From positions 1-15,492 of the forward strand of contig JAWXTT010000039.1 in the NCBI GenBank assembly GCA_044433325.1: a DNA stretch of 15,492 nucleotides, written 5' to 3'. Position numbers and translations under genes: made by a program. Origin of the DNA: HGM05232 sp044433325 (lineage in GTDB: Bacteria > Bacteroidota > Bacteroidia > Bacteroidales > Muribaculaceae). Of this stretch, positions 6,698 to 12,983 are shown piece by piece (positions within the stretch are counted from its first letter, which is position 1; each line of letters opens with the position of its first letter). The notes beneath the pieces are model-generated. The model ran no database searches and was not told the DNA's origin. It worked only from the letters and a program-made list of their open reading frames with translations.

Positions 6698-8443
6698 ATG
6701 AAAAAAATTATCTCAATGCTTATCATTGCAACGGCAATGATTTCAACTACATCTTGTGATAAAGATGGTCTTCTTGACCCAGACTCTTATGACTTATCAG
6801 GTGATAAGTATATAGGCAGATTAACAGTTCTTGGTGAAGATCAAGAGGATATTACCTTTTATGCTGAACAGCAAGATGGAACAATAGATATTATGATGCC
6901 TGAAGTATCATTTATGCCTGGACTTATGCCTAGCTTAAATATGGCATTTATCTCAATACCATTAGTAAATGGAAGCTCTGATACATATTTTATAGCTGAT
7001 GCACAGATGGTAGGTATATATGACCACTTACCATTAATTAATGATGTAATTCAATCAATCTCTAACGTTAGCGTTAAATGCTCTGACAATACTATTACAG
7101 TATCATTTGATTGTGCTATCTCAACTGATGCTATTGGTGACATGACCGTTACAGTATCATACATTGGTTACACTGATGATTATGTTGAACCAGACCCTGA
7201 ATTTAGCTTAGATAATGATGAAGGATTCTATATCACTACATCTAGTGGTGCAGTATTATTATCATCAGCTAGCGTAACTTATTATGAGGGGAACAATGCA
7301 TTAGTTATTGATGGATTCTCATACTCAGCTAACCTATCAACTACTACATTACCTATAATAGGTGTTGTTTCTAACAGTAGCAATGGTATGACTACCCTAA
7401 CAGCTGATGGCTTAGAAGCTAGCTACACATTTATGGGTATGGATACATCAGGAACGGTTACAGGATTAACTTGTGAAATAATCGAGGATAAGGCACAAAT
7501 GGTATTTACCATATCAGCATCAATGGGTGGATCAGCTCCTGCAACAGATTATCCATGTACATTCAATGGTGATATCACTATTAGCAGCGAAATATATGAA
7601 GTAATTATCCCTGAGCCTGAATTTACACTAGATTATACAGAAGGATTTAATATAACAATATCAACAGGTGCGACCTCTACAATTGATGGAGTAACTGTTA
7701 CATATTACACAGGTGATAACACATTGGTTGTTGATGGCTTCAAATTCAACTCAGCTACCCCAATGGGTGCTACATTAGCTATTAATAGCTTAACAGCTAG
7801 CACTGAGAATAGTATGACTACAATTACAGGTAGCGGAATGGATGTTGACTACTCAATAATGGGACAACCATGCACAAGTGAAATCAGTGATCTTACTTGT
7901 GAGATTATTGGCGAAGAATCACAATTAGAGTTCTGGATTATGTACAACAGTTATAATTATCCATGTACATATAATGGTGCTATAACCATAGTAGAGGGTA
8001 ATTACGAGAGTGAGGAGGAAACTGAAACACCTGAATTTAGTTTAGATAATGATGAAGGATTCTATATCACTACATCTAGTGGTGTAGTTTTACTAACGAG
8101 CGCAACAGTTACATATTATGTAGGTAACAACGCAATAGTTATTGATGGATTCTCATATTCAGCTTATTTATCAACCACTACATTACCTATTATAGGTGTT
8201 ACATCTGAAACAGAGGGTGGCATGGCTATTCTAACTGCTGATAACCTAACAGTTGATTACACCTTTATGACCCTTGATACATCAGGTACAGTTACAGGAT
8301 TAAGATGTGAGATAGTTGAAGATAAAGCACAAATGGTTTTCACTATCTCAGCAGCAATGGGCAACTCAACAACAGCGTCTGATTACCCATGCACATTCAA
8401 TGGCGATATTACTATTAATACAGGTAGCTACTCAGCAGAGTAG
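6698..8443 (+). CDS. Repeat-containing lipoprotein, possibly calycin-like beta domains
   Basis: This 581-residue lipoprotein is likely the partner of the receptor 13 bp upstream. A lipoprotein signal ends in STTSC with the lipidated Cys at residue 20, followed by DKDG. The N-terminal domain (about 36-160) includes MPEVSFMPGLMPSLNMAF, which recalls Bacteroidales calycin-like (lipocalin-type) domains; this is a weak impression. Three tandem repeats follow at 168-306, 308-444 and 446-581, all starting with a PEF(S/T)LD motif. Repeats 1 and 3 are nearly the same, while repeat 2 has drifted. Each repeat keeps a Cys in LTCEI or RCEI and another in YPCT(F/Y)NG, and the N-terminal domain also has two Cys about 12 residues apart, so disulfides are plausible. 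Residues are mostly small, acidic or aromatic in alternating strands, fitting a cell-surface or periplasmic beta protein. A ligand-capture role is an inference from context; I do not recognise an enzyme. Confidence 0.8.
   Translation: MKKIISMLIIATAMISTTSCDKDGLLDPDSYDLSGDKYIGRLTVLGEDQEDITFYAEQQDGTIDIMMPEVSFMPGLMPSLNMAFISIPLVNGSSDTYFIADAQMVGIYDHLPLINDVIQSISNVSVKCSDNTITVSFDCAISTDAIGDMTVTVSYIGYTDDYVEPDPEFSLDNDEGFYITTSSGAVLLSSASVTYYEGNNALVIDGFSYSANLSTTTLPIIGVVSNSSNGMTTLTADGLEASYTFMGMDTSGTVTGLTCEIIEDKAQMVFTISASMGGSAPATDYPCTFNGDITISSEIYEVIIPEPEFTLDYTEGFNITISTGATSTIDGVTVTYYTGDNTLVVDGFKFNSATPMGATLAINSLTASTENSMTTITGSGMDVDYSIMGQPCTSEISDLTCEIIGEESQLEFWIMYNSYNYPCTYNGAITIVEGNYESEEETETPEFSLDNDEGFYITTSSGVVLLTSATVTYYVGNNAIVIDGFSYSAYLSTTTLPIIGVTSETEGGMAILTADNLTVDYTFMTLDTSGTVTGLRCEIVEDKAQMVFTISAAMGNSTTASDYPCTFNGDITINTGSYSAE
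7199..7615 (+). repeat. Protein-coding tandem repeat 1 (residues 168-306)
   Basis: First of three ~137-codon repeats. It begins EFSLDNDEGFYITTSSG and includes DTSGTVTGLTCEI and DYPCTFNGDIT. It is much closer to repeat 3 than to the adjacent repeat 2, at both the protein and the DNA level. Confidence 0.85.
7619..8029 (+). repeat. Protein-coding tandem repeat 2 (residues 308-444), diverged
   Basis: Middle repeat. It begins EFTLDYTEGFNITISTG and keeps VTYYTGDNTLVVDGF, DLTCEI and YPCTYNG at the matching positions, but it differs from repeats 1 and 3 over most of its length and has an extra Cys in GQPCTSE. Confidence 0.8.
8033..8440 (+). repeat. Protein-coding tandem repeat 3 (residues 446-581)
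   Basis: Last repeat, running to the stop codon. It begins EFSLDNDEGFYITTSSG exactly as repeat 1, with the same STTTLPIIGV, KAQMVFTISA and YPCTFNGDIT blocks. The first ~50 bases differ from those of repeat 1 at only a couple of positions, pointing to recent duplication or gene conversion. Confidence 0.85.
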
Positions 8444-8448
8444 CTACC
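8423..8448 (+). terminator. Perfect hairpin across the stop codon; terminator or mRNA-end structure
   Basis: GGTAGCTACTC (8423-8433), loop AGCA, GAGTAGCTACC (8438-8448) is a perfect 11-base-pair inverted repeat that contains the last codons and the TAG stop of the lipoprotein gene. No T-run follows, so classical intrinsic termination is doubtful. It may instead stabilise the 3' end of the mRNA or act with the palindromic element that begins 2 bases later. Confidence 0.55.
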
Positions 8449-8449
8449 A

Positions 8450-8575
8450 AAGGAGCTGAATAACAAGGCATTTGTGGCACTTCCCTTGGTGCTAAAAAGC
8501 TCACGTACTAAATGTACGCTACGCTTTTTATCCCCTTCACGAAGCCCCAAAACTGCTCTTGTTATTCAACTCCTT
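8450..8575. repeat. Palindromic MITE/REP-like intergenic element
   Basis: A 126-bp element with 18-base terminal inverted arms, AAGGAGCTGAATAACAAG (8450-8467) and CTTGTTATTCAACTCCTT (8558-8575), which differ at one position. The arms' pairing continues inward with small bulges (GCA/TGC, then a G-rich/C-rich stretch). The centre has its own stem, TAAAAAGC (8493-8500) with GCTTTTTA (8523-8530), enclosing CGTAC-TAAAT-GTACG (8504-8518). It has no ORF, and no target-site duplication is visible. The nested fold with A-run and T-run flanks could also terminate transcription in both directions. Being a multicopy element is an inference from its form only. Confidence 0.65.
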
Positions 8576-8610
8576 AAAAAAAAGAATAACTAACTTAAAA
8601 CCGTATTACT

Positions 8611-9423
8611 ATGAAACGACATTTATTTTATTTGGCAGCTCTTGTTATAATATCAATGAGCTCATGTGATAATCCCACTCTTAATACAATGGATGGAGGA
8701 ATAGATTTTTATGTCCAAGATTTTGTAAACACAGTCATTAATGATGAAACTGGTGAAACTACCATTTACAGTACTGAATATGGTATTAATATTCTCAGCA
8801 GTTATACTACCAATACAAGTACAATAAGTCTGGGAATTAAAGATCTATCAATACCAACTGTAAGTTTAAGGGATTTCTCAACTGACCACACCTCATTCGC
8901 TATCGAGAATGATACATATTGTTTTGATTTTGACACAATAAATATTGCAGGAGTTATATTTACGGACTTTAAATGTCAGACTAGTCGTTTAGCATCTTAT
9001 ATTGAATTTAAATCTGCAGCAGGATATACGTTATATGCAACTTCAACGGATAACGCTTTTGGCAATGCAGAGATATCTATTACAAATAAGCTAGAACCTG
9101 AAGCTGAATCTTATGAATATAATCCTACTGGTTTTTCAATAGATTTAGATATAGAAACAATGACAGCATCAATAGAAATATACTCATTAAAAACTAGTGC
9201 TGATGGGACTGAGATAGATATTTATTTAAATGATTTAGATTTAGAGGTAAAGGGTAGTAAATTTACAATTACAGCAGATAATGCAACTGTCGAAACCGTT
9301 CAAGAGGGTATCACTCTCCCTGAAATAACTAACCTATATGCTGAACTTGAGGGGAATCAAGCGACATTCTCATTAGATTACAACGATAGCTATACAGTCA
9401 CAGGTAGTGGAACTCCTAAATAA
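8611..9423 (+). CDS. Lipoprotein of unknown function (paralogue of the next lipoprotein)
   Basis: A 270-residue secreted lipoprotein. The signal MKRHLFYLAALVIISMSSC puts the lipidated Cys at residue 19, followed by DNPT. The mature part is rich in Thr, Ser, Asp and Tyr with alternating beta-type sequence, and it seems to contain two similar halves. One half holds YGINILSSYTTNTSTISLGI; the other holds FSIDLDIETMTASIEIYSL and LNDLDLEVKGSKFTIT. The second half lines up with the C-terminal half of the lipoprotein at 9563-10390 (matching blocks include SYE/AYE, NDLDL/NDLTL and ISITN/VTVTN), so the two are probably distant paralogues. I recognise no catalytic motif. I see no TAnnTTTG promoter just upstream; it may be read from the receptor promoter through the palindromic element, or from an unseen one. 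A strong terminator follows. The role is likely surface or periplasmic binding, inferred from context only. Confidence 0.75.
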   Translation: MKRHLFYLAALVIISMSSCDNPTLNTMDGGIDFYVQDFVNTVINDETGETTIYSTEYGINILSSYTTNTSTISLGIKDLSIPTVSLRDFSTDHTSFAIENDTYCFDFDTINIAGVIFTDFKCQTSRLASYIEFKSAAGYTLYATSTDNAFGNAEISITNKLEPEAESYEYNPTGFSIDLDIETMTASIEIYSLKTSADGTEIDIYLNDLDLEVKGSKFTITADNATVETVQEGITLPEITNLYAELEGNQATFSLDYNDSYTVTGSGTPK

Positions 9424-9439
9424 TAAGCAAATAACACCT

Positions 9440-9484
9440 AATAAAAACAAATGGTTACTCGGTTGAGTAGCCATTTTGTTTATT
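9440..9484 (+). terminator. Rho-independent terminator after the second lipoprotein
   Basis: AACAAATGGTTACTC (9446-9460), loop GGTT, then GAGTAGCCATTTTGTTT forms a long stem with one G-U pair and one bulged T. The descending arm runs into a T-rich tail, and outer AATAAA/TTTATT bases extend the pairing. It closes the receptor-lipoprotein transcript 17 bp after the stop codon. Confidence 0.8.
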
Positions 9485-9500
9485 AGAATTAGAATAATTG

Positions 9501-9530
9501 TTGTCACTTTCAGAAAAATCACTAAATTTG
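9501..9530 (+). promoter_or_regulatory. Promoter of the third lipoprotein gene (Bacteroidetes type)
   Basis: TTG at 9501-9503 and TAAATTTG at 9523-9530 are 19 bases apart, matching the Bacteroidetes consensus. A second TTG directly abuts upstream (9498-9500). Transcription would start near 9536, leaving about 27 bases before the ATG at 9563. With the terminator just before it, the third lipoprotein is a separate transcription unit. Confidence 0.75.
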
Positions 9531-9562
9531 TGGCGTAAAAATTATAAACATTGAGAAGAGAG

Positions 9563-10390
9563 ATGATTCGTAATCTACTAATAACAGCAATTACAGCAAT
9601 TGCATTACTATCAGTAACATCATGTACTGAGAGTGATAATTATAACTATATCGAAATTACTTATAATATGGCTAACCGCACAGTTAACACTGAGGGTACT
9701 GTTGCTAGCGTAACTAAAAGTAAATATATAGTCAAACTTGATTTTAACACCTATCTAGCTAGCATTACTACTACTGATGCCTCTATAATGGGATTTGCCG
9801 AAACATCATTTTCATTAACAGATATCCCATTTGAATACACTAATGGAGGATATTATTTCGAGATTGACAATGTTAGCCCAACAATCAATGGAGTGGTCGA
9901 CTCAAGCGTAATATTCACCGATGTCGAGGGACATTATACCAGCGAAGAATATACATTCTACTATACTATAGATAACTCATACACTACATACGTCACTCCA
10001 CTTACATTATATTATGGTTATAGCGATGTTACAGTAACAAATCTTTACGACACTACAGCTGAAGCGTATGAAACTGACGATATCACATTTGAAGTTGAGA
10101 TTGATCCTGAAAACAATACAGCAGACTTATATATTTGGGATGCACAATTTAATGAGGATATGCCAGCACTAGATATGGTATTCAATGATCTTACACTTAA
10201 AGCAACTGCTGATGGATATAGCATTTCATCAATTAGTGTAGTGCCTGAAATTGATAATACCCCTTATGATGACTATACAGCAAATAATCTAACTATAACA
10301 TTAACTGACACTAAAGCTGATATATTATTTTATGTATTCTCAGGAGTATTCCAAGTTCAAGCTACTGCAAATATGAACGACGACGAATAA
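9563..10390 (+). CDS. Lipoprotein of unknown function
   Basis: A 275-residue lipoprotein. I place the start at the ATG at 9563 (MIRNLLITAITAIALLSVTSC, written in part): it follows a purine-rich GAGAAGAGAG and gives a clean signal with the lipidated Cys at residue 21. An in-frame TTG at 9551 would only add MRRE. The mature protein is Tyr/Thr/Asp-rich and beta-type, apparently with two similar halves. The C-terminal half has FEVEIDPENNTADLYIWDA and MVFNDLTLKATADGYSISS, a pattern also seen in the preceding lipoprotein. It has its own promoter and ends 7 bp from the convergent metal transporter gene, with no obvious terminator between them. No enzyme motif was recognised. It probably belongs to the receptor cluster by position and relatedness, but it can be expressed separately. 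Confidence 0.75.
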   Translation: MIRNLLITAITAIALLSVTSCTESDNYNYIEITYNMANRTVNTEGTVASVTKSKYIVKLDFNTYLASITTTDASIMGFAETSFSLTDIPFEYTNGGYYFEIDNVSPTINGVVDSSVIFTDVEGHYTSEEYTFYYTIDNSYTTYVTPLTLYYGYSDVTVTNLYDTTAEAYETDDITFEVEIDPENNTADLYIWDAQFNEDMPALDMVFNDLTLKATADGYSISSISVVPEIDNTPYDDYTANNLTITLTDTKADILFYVFSGVFQVQATANMNDDE

Positions 10391-10397
10391 CGACACA

Positions 10398-11210
10398 CTA
10401 AAATAGTAATAACCCGAAACCCATTATAGCCATACCTACCACCACCCCAAAGACAGCATAGTGATGATGTCCATATTTTTCTGAGCTTGGCAATAGTTCA
10501 TCAATAGATATATACACCATAATACCAGCAATAAAGGCGTATAGATAAGCACCTATTGCATCACTCCAAAATGGCAACAATATTAACAATCCCACTAATG
10601 CCCCAATAGGTTCAGCCAATCCTGCTAATGCTGAGTATAGAAAGGCTCGTTTCTTATCCCCCGTAGCGTAATATATAGGAACAGAAACAGCTATCCCCTC
10701 AGGTATATTATGTATAGCAATAGCCACTACAATAGGTATAGCAAGATCAACATCCTGCAACGAAGCAGCAAACACAGCCAACCCCTCGGGGAAATTATGA
10801 ATTCCAATTACCAGAGCCATCAACACACCAGTACGTTTAAGCTCCGCTTTGCCTTTAACTCCTCTAGCCCCATTATCAGACAACAGTATTGGCTGATGCG
10901 GATTCTTATCATCAGGGACAAAAAAATCAATTATCATAATCAAAAACACCCCTGCAAAGAATAATAACAGAGCAACCATAGAAGCCATATCCTCAGAATA
11001 AACCCCTACTAATGCGTGAATACTATCTGGTAATAACTCCATAAATGATATATAAAGCATCACCCCAGCTGACAACCCTAGTGATGCCGAGAGAAATTTT
11101 GTATTAAAGCCTTTAGCCACAAAAGCTATCAACCCACCTATTGAGGTACTCATACCTGCAATAAACGTCAAGCCTAAGGCTATTAAAACTGCATTTGTTG
11201 TTAGTTCCAT
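10398..11210 (-). CDS. zupT: ZIP-family divalent metal transporter (ZupT-like)
   Basis: An inner-membrane importer of zinc and possibly other divalent metals, of the ZIP family. The 270-residue protein has about eight hydrophobic segments. It carries both metal-site helices in the expected order: GIHNFPEGLAVF (136-147) and AIHNIPEGIAVSVPIYYATG (165-184). SAGVMLYISFMELLPDS (47-63) and AGLAEPIGA (196-204) also resemble E. coli ZupT, as does the terminal GVVVGMAIMGFGLLLF. The length is close to the E. coli protein. The gene points away from an ECF sigma factor operon, with 70 bp between the start codons. A TAAATTTG -7 element on the minus strand (11260 down to 11253) would give a leader of about 38 bases. 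The close divergent pairing suggests that metal supply and the sigma circuit are linked, which is inference. Zinc is the likely main substrate; ZupT relatives also move iron, manganese and cobalt. Confidence 0.9.
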   Translation of the reverse strand: MELTTNAVLIALGLTFIAGMSTSIGGLIAFVAKGFNTKFLSASLGLSAGVMLYISFMELLPDSIHALVGVYSEDMASMVALLLFFAGVFLIMIIDFFVPDDKNPHQPILLSDNGARGVKGKAELKRTGVLMALVIGIHNFPEGLAVFAASLQDVDLAIPIVVAIAIHNIPEGIAVSVPIYYATGDKKRAFLYSALAGLAEPIGALVGLLILLPFWSDAIGAYLYAFIAGIMVYISIDELLPSSEKYGHHHYAVFGVVVGMAIMGFGLLLF

Positions 11211-11252
11211 TCGTTAAGTTTTAATAAATTGATTACCCATACCTTTAATTTA

Positions 11253-11260
11253 CAAATTTA
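11253..11260 (-). promoter_or_regulatory. Candidate -7 element for zupT
   Basis: On the minus strand this reads TAAATTTG, matching TAnnTTTG, about 43 bases before the zupT ATG. I see no convincing TTG at -33. It is separated by only 4 bp from the oppositely directed -7 element of the sigma gene. Confidence 0.5.
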
Positions 11261-11264
11261 TACT

Positions 11265-11272
11265 TATATTTG
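11265..11272 (+). promoter_or_regulatory. Candidate -7 element for the ECF sigma operon
   Basis: TATATTTG matches TAnnTTTG and ends only 8 bases before the sigma factor ATG at 11281, so the mRNA would be leaderless or nearly so. The -33 element is weak (a T-rich stretch near 11244). An operon read by its own sigma factor could use different sequences, which I cannot identify. Confidence 0.5.
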
Positions 11273-11280
11273 TTCCCACT

Positions 11281-11844
11281 ATGTCGAAAAAACCTGAATT
11301 ATATAATCTAACCGAGATTACTGATAGATTGCGTGACAGCGCAACCTGTCGCTCTACATTCAATGAAGTTATTAAAATCTTCAGTGAACCTCTATATTGG
11401 CAGATACGCAAGATAGTAATAAATCATGACGATACCAACGATTTATTACAAAATACATTTCTTAAAGCGTGGTCAAGTATAGAAAACTTTCGTGGAGATG
11501 CCAAACTATCAACATGGCTACATAAAATAGCTATTAATGAAAGTATTACCTTTATTAATAAGCAAAAAGCAAAATTACAGATACCATTAGATGAATCAAA
11601 TGAATTTTTATTAGATAACATTCAAGGTTCGGAATGGTTTGATGGAGATGAGATACAGCTAAAACTGCAACAAGCTATTAGCAGATTGCCCGAAAAGCAA
11701 CGCCTCGTTTTTAATATGAGATACTTTGACGAGATGAAATATGAGGAGATTTCTGAAATATTAAGTACCTCTGAAGGTGCATTAAAAGCCTCGTATCACC
11801 ATGCTGTAAAAAAAATAGAGGACTTTTTTTTTAATAACGATTAA
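11281..11844 (+). CDS. ECF-type RNA polymerase sigma factor
   Basis: A 187-residue sigma-70 family regulator with the two-domain build of ECF sigma factors. Region 2 spans about residues 36-95: it includes DDTNDLLQNTFLKAWSSIEN, the usual core-binding helix, and FRGDAKLSTWLHKIAINES for -10 recognition and melting. A short linker follows, then region 4 (about 126-180) with LQQAISRLPEKQRLVFNMRY and the helix-turn-helix YEEISEILSTSEGALKASYH that binds the -35 element. The next gene, 32 bp downstream, is probably its membrane anti-sigma factor, and a periplasmic Spy-like protein comes after that. This suggests a signal passed from the envelope. The ATG at 11281 is the only reasonable start, because the next Met lies deep inside the protein. 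The likely promoter is so close that the message is nearly leaderless. Targets are unknown; zupT is an obvious candidate. Confidence 0.9.
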   Translation: MSKKPELYNLTEITDRLRDSATCRSTFNEVIKIFSEPLYWQIRKIVINHDDTNDLLQNTFLKAWSSIENFRGDAKLSTWLHKIAINESITFINKQKAKLQIPLDESNEFLLDNIQGSEWFDGDEIQLKLQQAISRLPEKQRLVFNMRYFDEMKYEEISEILSTSEGALKASYHHAVKKIEDFFFNND

Positions 11845-11876
11845 ACCTTTTACAATTTAAATAGTCATAGGAATAT

Positions 11877-12257
11877 ATGAAAGAGGAAAAAGAAATATTA
11901 TCTCGATTAAAAAAGGAAACAGGCTTTACTGTACCTGAGAACTATTTTAATGATTTTGCCAAAAATATGGAACAATCATTACCTGAAAAGAGATTTGTCG
12001 ACGATCTCCCTCCTACAACATGGCAACGCGTACGCACATATGTTTATATGGCAGCTATGTTCGCAGGAATCTGGTGTATGATGAACATATTTGGTTCAGT
12101 CATTACTGATAGCAATCAGAGTGATACTGTCATGACTGCTGAAACGGAAGATATTGAGAGTGAATATTTTCAAGAATACATCCTAACCGAAGGCTTTAGT
12201 GAATATGAAATATTCCTAGCTATTCAAGATTGTGGTTACGAGTACCTTTCGGAATAA
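11877..12257 (+). CDS. Putative membrane anti-sigma factor
   Basis: A 126-residue protein with one transmembrane helix (about 55-77, with MAAMFAGIWCMMNIFG). The N-terminal part (1-52) should be cytoplasmic and carries GFTVPENYFNDFAKNMEQSL, a pattern I associate with small proteins that follow ECF sigma genes in Bacteroidetes. The C-terminal part is acidic and would face the periplasm. The size, the single helix and the position between an ECF sigma gene and a periplasmic sensor-like gene support an anti-sigma role. It lacks the HxxxCxxC motif of zinc-type anti-sigma domains, so family membership is not proven by motif. The start is the ATG at 11877 after AGGAAT. The spacing to the neighbours (32 and 38 bp) fits one operon. 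Confidence 0.6.
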   Translation: MKEEKEILSRLKKETGFTVPENYFNDFAKNMEQSLPEKRFVDDLPPTTWQRVRTYVYMAAMFAGIWCMMNIFGSVITDSNQSDTVMTAETEDIESEYFQEYILTEGFSEYEIFLAIQDCGYEYLSE

Positions 12258-12295
12258 AATTAAATTTACAATTAATCAACTTAAAAAAATTAATT

Positions 12296-12850
12296 ATGAA
12301 AAGTTTATTATCAAAATTAGCAATATTAGTTATCATTTGTACAACTTCAGCAACAGCATTTGCGCAAGGAGGTCCTAAAGGTAATGAAAGAGGTGGTAAA
12401 GGATGTCCAGAGGGACAAGAGAGATTTATGAAAGATATGGCTGAAAAACGCGATAAATTCATTATCAAATCACTAGAATTAACAGAAGAACAACAAGAAA
12501 CATTCCTACCTATCTACAAAGAGATGAAGGAGGAGATTAAAAAAGTTCATGAAGCTCTTAAAGCTGATGTAGAAGATATAAAACCAAGATCTGAAGATAT
12601 TACTGATGCTCAATATCAAAAAGCAACTAAAGCAATGATTGAAATCAACGCTAATATCAGTAAAATTGAATCAGATTACTATAATAACAAATTCTCAAAA
12701 ACTCTTTCAGCAAAACAACTTTATAAGTTGAAAAATTCTGAAGAGCAATTTATGAGAAGAATGTTAGAAAACCACAGACAAGGTGGCGGAAATGGCGGAA
12801 ACAAAGGAGGAGAACGCCATGGAGCACCTGAAGGTGGCAGAGGAAGATAA
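12296..12850 (+). CDS. Spy/CpxP-like periplasmic protein
   Basis: A 184-residue secreted protein, mostly helical. The chosen ATG at 12296 starts a normal signal peptide (MKSLLSKLAILVII onward) with cleavage after ATAFA at about residue 23; the longer frame upstream would bury it. It contains LELTEEQQETFLPIYKEM (60-77) and LSAKQLYKLKN (137-147), two LTxxQ-type motifs as in Spy, CpxP and related periplasmic chaperones or metal-stress sensors. Between them lies a long charged helix region. The tail (about 161-184) is Gly-rich with Arg and one His (GGERHGAPEGG), probably disordered. As the third gene of a sigma/anti-sigma operon it could report on protein folding or metal stress in the periplasm, or be an effector. 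That is an inference from CpxP, Spy and CnrX-type systems. A strong terminator follows. Confidence 0.75.
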   Translation: MKSLLSKLAILVIICTTSATAFAQGGPKGNERGGKGCPEGQERFMKDMAEKRDKFIIKSLELTEEQQETFLPIYKEMKEEIKKVHEALKADVEDIKPRSEDITDAQYQKATKAMIEINANISKIESDYYNNKFSKTLSAKQLYKLKNSEEQFMRRMLENHRQGGGNGGNKGGERHGAPEGGRGR

Positions 12851-12877
12851 GTTTTTAGATGAGTTAATACGTGTGGT

Positions 12878-12921
12878 ATGGGGTAATTGACAGGGATGTT
12901 CATTACCCCATCATTTTTTTT
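12878..12921 (+). terminator. Rho-independent terminator of the sigma factor operon
   Basis: ATGGGGTAAT (12878-12887) pairs perfectly with ATTACCCCAT (12902-12911), followed by CA and a run of eight T. The stem can extend into the 14-base loop with a bulge. It ends transcription 27 bp after the Spy-like gene. Confidence 0.88.
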
Positions 12922-12954
12922 ATAAACTACACAGCAATTCACATTCACATTTTA

Positions 12955-12962
12955 TATCTTTG
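12955..12962 (+). promoter_or_regulatory. Candidate -7 element for the HAD-gmd-fcl genes
   Basis: TATCTTTG matches TAnnTTTG; a -33 TTG is not obvious. Its last three bases are the in-frame TTG at 12960, so that codon cannot be the real start. Transcription from about 12967 would leave around 17 bases before the GTG at 12984. Confidence 0.55.
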
Positions 12963-12983
12963 CTAATAATAAGAGATAATAAC

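Noticed and set aside
7199..8440. CRISPR array or non-coding tandem repeat
   Set aside because: Repeats are about 410 bp, in frame and protein-coding, with no short repeat-spacer pattern.
4414..8443. SusC/SusD polysaccharide utilisation pair
   Set aside because: The receptor lacks the SusC N-terminal domain and the next gene is a beta-repeat lipoprotein, not a helical TPR-type SusD. No glycoside hydrolase is nearby.
11877..12257. Zinc-finger (ZAS) anti-sigma factor
   Set aside because: No HxxxCxxC motif is present, so only a general anti-sigma role is proposed from context and topology.
12220..12468. Minus-strand ORF covering the start of the Spy-like gene
   Set aside because: It is antisense to a signal peptide and coding helix, and the Pro-rich product is the complement of Gly-rich coding sequence.
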